Of a DNA stretch of 11,481 nt, positions 1-7,919 are shown piece by piece. The notes beneath the pieces were generated by a model, which did not search any database, was not told where the DNA came from, and was given only the letters and a program-made list of their open reading frames with translations. The position numbers were made by a program, and so were the translations under genes. Location: positions 5,445 through 16,925 of the forward strand of contig MPNW01000069.1 in assembly GCA_011800805.1 (NCBI GenBank), read 5' to 3'. Within the stretch, counting starts at the first letter, position 1. Every line of letters begins with the position of its first letter. The DNA comes from Hirudo medicinalis. Taxonomy: Eukaryota > Annelida > Clitellata > Hirudinida > Hirudinidae.

Positions 1-165
1 GACTCTTCGGTCGGACTCGACGTCCTCGTTCGATCATCACGAAATCGTGCTCTGTCTTGCACGGAAGTCTCGGAGCGGCGGCGAGTCCATGTCGATGAGA
101 CGATCTTTTTTATCGTTGCCTCCCACAAAACAAAACAAAACAGACTCAAAACTAATTTTTGAAAT
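1..165. other. GC-richer fragment, possible partial exon of an upstream gene
   Basis: The first ~120 bases are visibly richer in G and C than the AT-rich DNA that follows, as exons are elsewhere in this window. On the plus strand, frame 2 is open from the window edge to a TGA near 184 and would encode a Ser/Arg-rich tail; frame 1 is open to a TGA near 165. On the minus strand one frame is also open through positions 1-120. No domain is recognised and no convincing splice site decides the strand. It could be the 3' end of a plus-strand gene, an exon of a minus-strand gene, or noncoding. Confidence 0.3.
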
Positions 166-180
166 GCACAGGCACATTGT

Positions 181-600
181 ATGCTGATTAATCCAAACTC
201 ATTGAATCCATTGGCGATTTTTATTGCTCTTGCGTTTGTTCAAATTCATACACACACATTTGACATCCTTAGAAGATACAATAGTGGTGAGATCATTAAA
301 ATGCATTCTGCTGAACTGAACAACTCCAACTTTAACCCCAGTAATTGCCACTCTATTGAGAAACTAGATTAGTTAGTATCAACATACTTAAATGGTTAAT
401 AAAATAAAACATTAGATTTCAGTTTAAATGGTTGAAGAAGATATTGAGAAGGTAAAAAGTATACTTTAAATCCAAAATCTGTAGTTACGTCTATCAAACT
501 TTCTATTACTACTATTTTCGAGGTTTTAGTGAACTTAGCTTTTGTTTACAGTAATGAATACATCGCTTCGATTGATTGAGTCATATCATATCGATCATTG
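181..600. other. AT-rich interval with no recognised gene
   Basis: AT-rich sequence between the edge fragment and the cathepsin leader. A 63-codon frame at 181-372 has no homology I recognise, no signal peptide followed by a domain, and ordinary intergenic composition, so it is not called. The cathepsin promoter should lie here or just downstream, but I see no clear TATA box or initiator. Confidence 0.4.
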
Positions 601-712
601 AAGTTATTTGCAAAAACACTCAGCGCAGTGCACAATGTGCAGTTAATTTTTGAAACTTTGAACAACATGTAGCATTTTCAACTTAAGCAAATCAGTGAAA
701 ACAAAGAAACAG
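600..712 (+). other. Putative 5' noncoding exon of the cathepsin gene (5' end unknown)
   Basis: A near-consensus splice donor, CAG|GTAAAG, lies at 712/713. It is followed 159 bp later by an acceptor (TTGATTTACAG|G, exon start 872) and 120 bp after the next exon by another acceptor directly before the cathepsin start codon. This suggests two 5'UTR introns (713-871 and 967-1086). The transcription start is not identifiable; the left boundary is arbitrary. Inferred from splice signals only. Confidence 0.35.
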
Positions 713-871
713 GTAAAGAAAAAAACAATTAATTATATTAATAATCATATTCATAAGATACAGTATTGAAACAGCAGAAGTTTCTTGAATTTGAAGCCAC
801 CTGCATTCAAAATTACAGGGTGAAAGTTGATGCAAGGAATTGATTGGACCATTCAAAATATTGATTTACAG

Positions 872-966
872 GCTGCCATACGTTTATTGTGAAACGTTAC
901 ATGAGCGAACAATTTTCTTCACTCAAACCATTTCCTTCGTTTGGCTGTTCAAGGCTGCTTTCTGAG
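872..966 (+). other. Putative internal 5'UTR exon with an upstream ORF
   Basis: Bounded by acceptor TTGATTTACAG (ends 871) and donor TCTGAG|GTAATT (966/967). It contains an ATG at 901. If the exon is joined to 1087, that ORF has 23 codons and its TAA (1090-1092) overlaps the cathepsin ATG (1092-1094) as TAATG. One frame of the exon is fully open, but it stops at this TAA once spliced, so it cannot add N-terminal sequence to the protease. Confidence 0.35.
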
Positions 967-1091
967 GTAATTAAAATATTCTGTTACGTTAGACCTTGAT
1001 ATTCTCAAATGCAAATAACACTTTTTTTTAAAGGCAGTTATTTAATAACTCGTTTAATTATATTTCGAAATAAATTAATCTCGCAGGAATA

Positions 1092-3912
1092 ATGGCTGCA
1101 TACGAGTTGCTTATTTTTCTGAGTCTCTTGATTGCGAAGAGTTCAAACCTGAGAAAGGGATGCTTCAACCCTGATAACAGCGAACTTGCCGAAGAATTTA
1201 AGTATACATTTCTAAATCCAACTTTTCAAAAATATTATGTTAGGTAAAAAATATTTATTTTCTTTTATTTCAACAAAATGAGGGTCACGAATGATTATAA
1301 ATTGTAGTGATATAGGCTATAAATAGATATAGAGTGATGCAAATTTTTACATAATAAAATTAATATTTGTAGCAACGACATAAACCTAAAACGTCACCAT
1401 TACATTTTTTATAGTATTTATAGTTGTATTACATTAAGTTTAAACAATTTTTAGATTATTGCTATATTTTTAAGGTCTTGATTTAAAACAATAAATTTGA
1501 TGTTAATGCATAATATTTAGACTCCAATCTAGAGTTTGGGAGACGACAAACATTGAAGTACCCGAGTCGTGGGACTTGAGAAATTTGGATGGGATCAATT
1601 ATGCGAGTCCAACCAGAAACCAGCAGTGTAAGACATTAGCAATTAAATCTTGAACATCAACTTAAGATATCAACAATATTAACAATATGAATATAACAAT
1701 AATACCTAAAATATTATTATTGTGAATATAATATTGTATGTTTAAATATTTTCTAGATTATTATTAAATATCATTTTATATAAAGTCATTTGAATTTAAT
1801 CAATCTTCGATAAATGTGAGAGATCAAGAATTTTGCCACCATTGGATGCTATTATTTTATTTTGCAATCATTGTTTAGACAGAACTCTCAAAATAAAATG
1901 CAGCCTTTAAAGATTTCATAGAAGTCTAATTAGTTTCTTACAAAGAACTGACTTTATTATCAGCTTGTGGATCTTGCTGGGCCATGAGTTCCACCAGTGC
2001 TTTGGCTGATCGTATCAACTTGAAAAGAAATGGTATTTGGCCAACTGCTTATCTCTCTGTCCAGAACGTCATTGACTGCAATGACTTTGGGGGTTCATGT
2101 CATGGAGGACGTATTTTTGATGCGTACAAGTATGCCCGTTACCATGGAATTCCAGACGAAACCTGCAACAACTACTTGGCCAGACACCAAAGTACATGGA
2201 TTTTGTTTATAAATAAACGTTGATGTCAAAAGAATATCAGGATTTCTAATCGATATAGCCAGTGGCGGATTTAAGGGGTAGGGAATGGTCCCCGTGATTT
2301 TTAAAATCTATGAAAAAATCTATTTTAAACCTATTTTATTTCAATAATTTATGACTATGGACGAAAATTAGTAGCTGCAAACCCTAGTATTCTAAATCCG
2401 CCCCTGGATATAGCGTATGGATTACTCATACCAATTAATTTCATTATTTTAATAAATGTTTATGCATCTTTGAAATAAAAAATTTTAAATAATAAAAAAT
2501 AATGAATGTATTATATTCAGTTTGCAACAAGGAGAAACAGTGCGGATTCTGTGATTCTTTTGGCCTCTGTGAATACAGGACCAACTACACCAGATGGAGA
2601 GTGAGTGAGTATGGAAGAATCAATGGCAGAGAGAAAATCATGAAGGAAATCTACACCAAAGGACCAGTCAGGTTAGAAAGTATTTCATATCGGTTCCACC
2701 AGCAGCGCCAATTATTCTGGCACCAGAAATTATGGAGCTGTCCATAGATGGCATCTCAAGACATCTTAATGTCGTATTTTTAATTCATCTAAAAAAATTA
2801 ACAAAAAAAAAACTGACTCTTTCAAAAGCACAGGGATACTTTTATGACCTTTTATTTGGTTTGAGTAGTTTAAAAGTTCCCTTAATGAAGCGATTGCCTG
2901 ACGATTTTCTGATTTTCCTGCTTAATCTTCTTCACATTCCGATGTGACATAAATCAGACTTTTGTGAAATTTAAACCCTCTCCGCCTCGTTATAATTCGT
3001 CGCAAATCCTTGACCCTTCATGTCTCTGTCATCTTTCAAACTTGAATGCAATTTAATGTTAATAAGTAGCAACATTTTTCGCAAAATTTAGTTTCTTTGT
3101 AGTTTGAATCTTGATTCTATTTCAATTCTTTCGAGAAACTTAAAAACACATTTCTTTAAAATCGATAGCAACCCAATTAACTGAAGCTTTTCAATAAAGT
3201 CACCTTGTTAAATTTAAAGGCCATTCCTAGTTTTCATATTTTTATGTTTCTATTTTTAAGTTAATTATTACTTTTATTACTTCAACAGCTGCGCCATTAT
3301 GTTCACGGATAGTTTCCATGAATACGAAGGGGGTGTCTACCGGGAATATCAACCCCTGATCACAGTAATTTCTGAAGAAACCATTTCATTTCTAACGAAC
3401 CTATTTAATTGTAAAATGATATCAAACTATTTTGTTTTATCTTTCATTGGTCAGAATTTTGGCATTTGTAAAACATCTTAGTTGAACGATTATTAAGATA
3501 AAAATTAATATTATTAGTTCAATGAAATGAAATTGTGATTGAATCATTAAGCACGTGGATCACACGGTAGCTGTTGTTGGATGGGGTGTTGAGAACGGAG
3601 TGGAATACTGGATTGGAAGGAACTCCTGGGGAACTGCCTGGGTGGGCATTTGCTTATTATTTATAAATCATAAATATAATTTTTACTTTTTACGACATTT
3701 ATATACTGTTCGATCAATAGATAATGCTGCTATAGCCTAATGATGTCTGCCTGTTTGCCACAAAAATGATAATTTGTAACTTTATCTTTCTACCCTTTAA
3801 GGGCGAGCAAGGCTGGTTCAGGATTGTGACCAGCAAGTTCGCGAGAGGATCTGGAAACAGATACAACCTTGGAATTGAAACCCTGTGCACTTGGGCTGAT
3901 CCGATCGTCTGA
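1092..3912 (+). CDS. Cathepsin Z/X-like cysteine protease (peptidase C1A), seven coding exons
   Basis: Papain-family lysosomal or secreted cysteine protease of the cathepsin Z (X/P) type. Coding exons: 1092-1243, 1521-1627, 1964-2191, 2521-2671, 3289-3364, 3552-3641, 3802-3912; all introns are GT-AG and phases agree, giving 304 residues (human CTSZ is 303). The start follows a good hydrophobic signal peptide (about residues 1-18). The short propeptide carries a lone Cys in RKGCF, as in cathepsin X, where it contacts the active site. Mature part starts near ESWDLRN (human KSWDWRN). Catalytic Cys91 is in CGSCWAM, His242 in [11 protein letters not shown], Asn262 in GRNSWG. Family signatures include [20 protein letters not shown], the N-glycosylation sequon NYT before RWRV, and the C-terminus ADPIV. 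Oddity: the HIP mini-loop between the oxyanion Gln and the active Cys is absent (NQQSCGSCW). An alternative donor at 1201/1202 would shorten the propeptide by 14 residues in frame. Identity is certain; exon 1's end is not. Confidence 0.95.
1628..1963 (+). other. Intron 2 of cathepsin gene (between coding exons 2 and 3)
   Basis: Donor AGCAGT|GTAAGA at 1627/1628 and acceptor TTTATTATCAG at 1963. It splits a serine codon three residues before the catalytic Cys (phase 1). The interior is AT-rich with short ATAATA runs and no recognisable element. Because the missing HIP mini-loop would fall inside exon 2, between the two CAG codons at 1621 and 1624, a microexon in this intron could not restore it at its normal place. 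Confidence 0.85.
2252..2414. mobile_element. 147-bp hAT-type MITE with 8-bp target-site duplication, in cathepsin intron 3
   Basis: The element spans 2260-2406. Its ends are inverted repeats, CAGTGGCGGATTTA on the left and the complement CAGGGGCGGATTTA on the right (13 of 14 match). It is flanked by a perfect 8-bp direct repeat, GATATAGC, at 2252-2259 and 2407-2414. An 8-bp duplication plus CAGNGG... termini are hallmarks of the hAT superfamily. The interior (about 120 bp, AT-rich) has no coding capacity, so it is a non-autonomous copy needing a transposase in trans. It sits inside the intron 2192-2520, 60 bp past the donor, and does not touch splice signals. The perfect target duplication suggests a fairly recent insertion; the single mismatch between termini indicates some age. 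Confidence 0.88.
2672..3288 (+). other. Intron 4 of cathepsin gene, the longest intron
   Basis: 617 bp between donor CAG|GTTAGA and acceptor ACTTCAACAG. Residues flanking the junction read GPVS/CAIM, matching human GPISCGIM, so no exon is missing. A somewhat GC-richer patch at about 2690-2765 has no recognised identity. Short open frames here (for example 2732-2947) lack homology and are ordinary intron sequence. Confidence 0.8.
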
Positions 3913-3972
3913 TTCTGTCGATGGACAACCAACGTAGCATTGACGCTCTTTGAATATTTTATGTTATATGTT

Positions 3973-4003
3973 ATAATATATGTTATTATACAACATATAT
4001 AAT
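3973..4003 (+). other. AT-rich stem-loop in the cathepsin 3'UTR
   Basis: Left arm 3973-3984 (ATAATATATGTT) can pair with right arm 3992-4003 (AACATATATAAT), 11 of 12 pairs, over a 7-nt loop. It lies 60 bp after the stop codon and 24 bp before the poly(A) signal, inside a run of TTATA/TATAA motifs. In DNA this alternating AT tract could also simply be low-complexity sequence. Confidence 0.45.
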
Positions 4004-4026
4004 ATGTTATAATATTCTGCTGGTGA

Positions 4027-4032
4027 AATAAA
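4027..4032 (+). terminator. Poly(A) signal of the cathepsin gene
   Basis: AATAAA, 115 nt after the stop codon, followed by a T/GT-rich stretch (TGTGCTTTCAT, then TTGTTATAATCTGT) suited to a downstream element. It is the first canonical hexamer after the coding region, giving a short 3'UTR of roughly 130-150 nt. Confidence 0.75.
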
Positions 4033-4035
4033 TGT

Positions 4036-4930
4036 GCTTTCATATTTGACTTGTTATAATCTGTAAGTTTTAATCAGCTCTAGGAAATTTACATGCTCCC
4101 TGTATAGGATTGAATGTGAACGCATAACAATTTAACAGAACGTACACAAGATATCTATGTTTATATAACTGCAAATGCAAAATAGAATTAAATACTGAGA
4201 AATAAATGCTAAAGCAAATAAAATCAAAAGAAAGATCTTTCTTTATTTGTCAAAACATAACCTTGGATTATTTTAAGATTCCTAATTAGAAGATATTCCT
4301 TAATTTATCTGTATCTTCAATTCATTTCATTTTATGTTAGGTTAAAATTAGCAGTATAGTGTTGTTATAATCAAGGTTATTTACCACGATATCTCTGCTA
4401 AAAGTAATTTCCTTGTAAAATTCTTTATGGGATTATATTTCGTTTTTCTGATTTTTTTTTTAATTTTCCTCCAAATAAAGCAGGGAAACATTAAAAAACA
4501 GCATTTTCTTTATTCACATTCATCAAATAAGAACGGGCGTCATCGTGTGACAAGAGCAAGAGACATGGGCATGGCACATGGGCATGGTGCATGCAAATTT
4601 TGTCCGTGAACTTATCTTGACCTGTCCTGCTTTGAAGTTCACAAATCATCTGTCGTTTGAGGAGACCAACTCTTCACGTTATCTTCTTCTCCTTTTTAAC
4701 CGACTATTGGTTGTTTAATTAATTATTGTTTTTATTTTAAAATATCTGCCCAGTTGTTTGTCGCTTTATGTCATGTTTTATAAATGTAATTTTACAAATA
4801 TATTTCATGTACACGTTTAATTTCAATCCATTTTCTATCGCTAAGTTTCTAATTGGAAGGAATATATTTAGCGAAGATAAAAGTCGATGAAAGTCTAGAA
4901 AAGCGAGTGACCTCTTCGACATGTTAACCC
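4036..4930. other. Intergenic DNA, no gene seen
   Basis: AT-rich sequence downstream of the cathepsin. Notable small items: a 12-bp direct repeat ACATGGGCATGG at 4563-4574 and 4576-4587, and a POU-type octamer ATGCAAAT at 4591-4598. A minus-strand frame at 4922-4737 (61 codons, real ATG, A at -3) shows no recognised domain and runs into AT-rich sequence. It is not called as a gene. Confidence 0.45.
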
Positions 4931-4989
4931 TTGCACTCCCGCATCTGTCAAATTCTGTGTATTACATCCTACTGCCCACGCGCCCCTTC

Positions 4990-5030
4990 GTCACGTGACC
5001 CAGACACCCTTTTCCTGTTTAATCACGTGA
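4990..5030. promoter_or_regulatory. Paired palindromic E-boxes (TCACGTGA), CLEAR/USF-like
   Basis: GTCACGTGAC at 4990-4999 and TCACGTGA at 5023-5030 are two copies of the palindromic E-box bound by bHLH-Zip factors (USF, MITF/TFEB) 32 bp apart, in a locally GC-richer, CG-containing stretch (about 4925-5035). The first is a perfect match to the TFEB lysosomal CLEAR consensus. They lie about 1 kb downstream of the cathepsin poly(A) signal, so promoter function for that gene is not implied. They could serve a minus-strand transcript or an enhancer. Function is inferred from motif only. Confidence 0.35.
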
Positions 5031-5089
5031 TCAATGAAAGTGAATCGTTGTTTCCATTCGAAGTCATTGGAGTGTGTTCGAGTCACATT

Positions 5090-5806
5090 TCTTCCTTCAG
5101 TTGAGGTTGCATTGGATGTTGTTGGATCTCTCTTTGTATTTCTTTGTACGACTGAGTGTTCACTGTTCACTTGTTGCCGGTGTTGTTGTCCTTTTGTTAA
5201 TCAATTTTGATTGTCAGGATTTAATGCTTATTTCGGATTTATTCTCGGTTCTTTGGACTTCAAAATATTTATGCAGAGAGATAGTTTTATTGTTGTTATT
5301 GAAATACAATCGGCTGCGTCAATATTATTACAAGGAAAATAATTGCATCTTCAGTTCTTTACTTCACCAAAACGATGGAAATTGATTTTACATCCGTGTT
5401 TCATTTTATTATTTTGAATAATTTTCTGTCGTTTCAAAACATTTCTCCAATAAGTTTTTTTGGCCTGGAATTACTTTGTTGTGAGCGATTTATGGTGTCA
5501 GCAAATAAGACACTCCAGTCACAATGAGCAGAACTTCAAAGGGAAGATTCGTTACTCAGTTGAATTAGCACGTCCAGGTTTGATTGTTGGCACCTTCCCA
5601 TTCCAGGTGACGGAAGGAAAGATGAACGAATGAAAATATTCACCATAAAAATGAGAAATTTGAATATGTTTGATTTATGATTCGATTTAAATGATTTTAT
5701 TTCGGAAATTAAACTGAAATGAAAGCTTGTTGAAGTGCAAGCGTCCAAAGGTTTATCTGAATGCTTTTTGTCGCACGGAGGATGTGACACCTGCAACTCT
5801 CAAGCA
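5090..5806. other. Intergenic DNA, no gene seen
   Basis: T-rich to AT-rich sequence. Open frames at 5074-5385 (+) and 5796-5536 (-) start at non-ATG codons, have low-complexity Leu/Phe-rich or unremarkable translations and no recognisable domain or splice context. Nothing else stands out. Confidence 0.45.
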
Positions 5807-5884
5807 ACACGACATAAGACATACACGACATAAGACATACACGACATAAGACATACACGACATAAAACATACACAACATAAGAC
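5807..5884. repeat. 16-bp minisatellite, about 4.9 copies
   Basis: Tandem copies of ACACGACATAAGACAT at 5807-5822, 5823-5838, 5839-5854, 5855-5870 and a partial copy 5871-5884. The first three are identical; the fourth has a G-to-A change (ATAAAAC) and the fifth a G-to-A change (ACACAAC). The variants are confined to the right end. Not associated with a gene. Confidence 0.9.
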
Positions 5885-6373
5885 TTTTGTATCACAAGAG
5901 CAACATGCGAACTATATTAATTCAATTAATTATATCTTTCGATCATAAATAATTGTCAACTGTTTTCAATTTCAACTTAACTATATTCCTAATGCTTTCG
6001 TTAAAATGTACTCTAAATTAAATGTCAAAATTATGAATTTAAATTTCTGAACACTTAATTATTCTTAATTTATGAATTAATATTATTGGATCTTTAAATT
6101 CTAACCTAAATTATAAGAAATACTTTCTAATAAAAAAACACGCCAGATTGTCATTTTATGAGACGTGTAATTGCGTTTGAGTCGTGCAATTGCATTCGAC
6201 CGATAAAAGACTCGTAACTTCATTTTCTAATTTCCTTCCTTCCTTCCAATTCCTTCGAGCAAGGCACGCCGAATTTTATTAAATTATTTATTTAAATAAC
6301 TGAGTAATTTTAAATTTAAAAATAATTTTTTTCGACAAACTCTCAATGAGATGAGAAATTGGAAGATGCTAAT
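5885..6373. other. Intergenic AT-rich DNA with a 19-bp tandem dimer and (TTCC)4
   Basis: Mostly AT-rich. Two adjacent imperfect 19-bp units, 6160-6178 and 6179-6197, share GAG-CGTG-AATTGC (four or so differences). A short (TTCC)4 run lies at 6232-6247. No coding potential is seen. Confidence 0.5.
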
Positions 6374-6419
6374 GTGATGATCATGATGATGACGATGGTG
6401 ATGATGTCGATGGAAATGG

Positions 6420-6452
<33 letters not shown>

Positions 6453-6453
6453 C
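6374..6453. repeat. (GAT)n/(GAC) microsatellite, plus-strand GAT orientation
   Basis: Degenerate GAT/GAC/GGT units at 6374-6420, then a clean core of ten GAT plus one GAC at 6421-6453, followed by a run of six or seven G. First of four trinucleotide arrays of this family in the intergenic region. Confidence 0.9.
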
Positions 6454-7206
6454 GGGGGGTGAGTCATACCTTTTATTAAAGATATCAACAACTGAGGCGA
6501 GGGACAAAGCGCCATATTAATTTATCAACCTCAAATCCTTAATTCCAGTTCGATCCAGCTCGTAATCCGCCACTTAGGATGAACCACTCGCAGAACTAAT
6601 CCCAAATAATCCAATCTTTCCAGCTCCACGAAGGAAGCTTCAAAAGAAGTTTGCGCAGGACTGGAAGTGGAGTTTGTTCGCCTGTGATTTTCAAGTTAAA
6701 CAAGAGCTCTTACTTTAGATTTCACGTTTAAAAGTTACACTTAGCAAGTTGCAAAGAGATTTAATAAGATGTAATAAGCATGCTTACGATCACCTCGTTC
6801 CACTTACAAACAGGGTGTGGTTAGCTAAAAAAAATATTATAAATTCTAATTTGGAGAAAAATTCAAAGGTATTTTGTAGATTAAATTAGTTAGAAATCAT
6901 AATAATAATAATAATAATAGTTAATAATAATCATAAATGATTACAATTCAACGTCATAATTTATTTTTATTTTTTAAAATAAATATTTGCATAGAGTTGT
7001 CGTGATTATTTACATAAATCCATCCAGTTGATGGCATCAATGCAAATGAGATGCCTCCATGGATTGCATCATTTGAGTTTTTGTGGCGTGAAATGTTTAA
7101 GTTAAAGTTTCATGTGCTCGTAATCAAAAGCCTGACGACATTCACGTGCGGTGAACAATGGTATTTACAATTTCGGTGATAATCTTTTATTATATCCTCA
7201 CCTTCT
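6454..7206. other. Intergenic DNA with a TAATCC cluster, ATA repeats and an inverted repeat
   Basis: No gene seen. Three TAATCC (K50 homeodomain, Otx/Bicoid-type) sites in one orientation lie at 6563, 6597 and 6607, in a GC-richer stretch (about 6540-6720). An (ATA)n run occupies 6898-6930. At 7017-7070 an interrupted inverted repeat pairs AATCCAT with ATGGATT and GGCATC with GATGCC around a loop containing the octamer ATGCAAAT (7040-7047). Confidence 0.45.
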
Positions 7207-7214
7207 TCATCATC

Positions 7215-7283
<69 letters not shown>

Positions 7284-7300
7284 GTCATCATCATCATCAC
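7207..7300. repeat. (ATC)n microsatellite, opposite orientation to the other arrays
   Basis: About 31 TCA/ATC units, nearly pure, with interruptions CACC near 7226 and CGT near 7283. On the plus strand it reads ATC, whereas the arrays at 6374, 7755 and 7921 read GAT, so it is an inverted copy of the same trinucleotide. Translations give His, Ile or Asp homopolymers in all frames. These are repeat artefacts, not genes. Confidence 0.93.
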
Positions 7301-7754
7301 GGTTCGGATCTTCTCTTTCCAGGCCTCCAGTCACACGTGGATTGGATTTCCCTGACTCATTGTTACTTTCATTCTTTAAAAAAGCAACAGATTTCACTCG
7401 AAAGTATTTTAAACTTTTCAAACATTCATGTCTCATCTTGTGTGGAAATTTGTGAGAAAATAATTAATAAATAACAAAAATTAAATAATTAATAATAAAT
7501 AATAAATTTTTGACAGACTGAATTCAGCGTGTGTGTTTTGTGGTCGTCAAGTGAAACATATTTTAACGAAAATAACTTTTCCTTGACACGTTGCGCAACG
7601 ACGTGACGTGACGCAAGTCTATTTCTGTCACGTGGTTGTATCGCCTGTCCACCCCCTTGCTGGGCGATATTACGCAATTGGAGATGAGCGCTGAAAAAGA
7701 TCCACGCGATTTACATTCACTGAAAAGTCCTGGAAAGAGGCGATGGCTCTACGG
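7301..7754. other. Unique sequence island between microsatellites, CG- and E-box-containing
   Basis: Non-repetitive sequence between the (ATC)n and (GAT)n arrays. It has CACGTG sites at 7334-7339 and 7629-7634, a perfect 12-bp palindrome CGTTGCGCAACG at 7589-7600 (core TTGCGCAA is the C/EBP consensus), and GACGTGACGTGACGC next to it. The part 7560-7740 is GC-richer than its surroundings. No coding frame is convincing. It may be a regulatory element, but only motifs support this. Confidence 0.35.
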
Positions 7755-7839
7755 GATGACGACGACGACGATGATGTGATGATGATATGATGATGATGAT
7801 GATGATGACGACGACGACGATGATGATGATGACGTCGAC
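7755..7839. repeat. (GAT/GAC)n microsatellite, interrupted
   Basis: Blocks of GAC (GACGACGACGAC) alternate with blocks of GAT, with frame-shifting interruptions GATGTGAT and GATATGAT. The block pattern GAC4-GATn-GAC4-GATn suggests duplication of a mixed unit, or CG-to-TG decay of an older (GAC)n array. Confidence 0.9.
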
Positions 7840-7919
7840 AATTTCTTCTTTTGACCAATATTATTGAATATTAAGAGGTTCATTAATGATGTAATTATGT
7901 TAATGAGAGCCAGATTTAA

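Noticed and set aside
1001..1020. Octamer ATGCAAAT near 1009 and similar motif at 4591
   Set aside because: Short AT-rich octamers are expected by chance in DNA of this composition; isolated copies are not evidence of regulation.
3714..4043. 109-codon minus-strand frame over the end of the cathepsin gene
   Set aside because: Overlaps the last cathepsin exon and its AT-rich 3'UTR; the translation is low complexity and has no recognisable domain.
4737..4922. 61-codon minus-strand frame starting next to the E-box pair
   Set aside because: It has a proper ATG and context, but no recognisable protein and AT-rich codons; without transcript evidence it is not called, only noted with the E-box finding.
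5074..5385. 103-codon Leu/Phe-rich plus-strand frame downstream of the paired E-boxes
   Set aside because: Begins with GTG rather than ATG, arises from T-rich sequence, and has no recognised domain or splice signals.
7110..7474. Open frames on both strands coding for long His, Ile or Asp runs over the ATC array
   Set aside because: All frames of a trinucleotide repeat stay open; the homopolymers are by-products of (ATC)n and the flanking sequence shows no domain or splice context.
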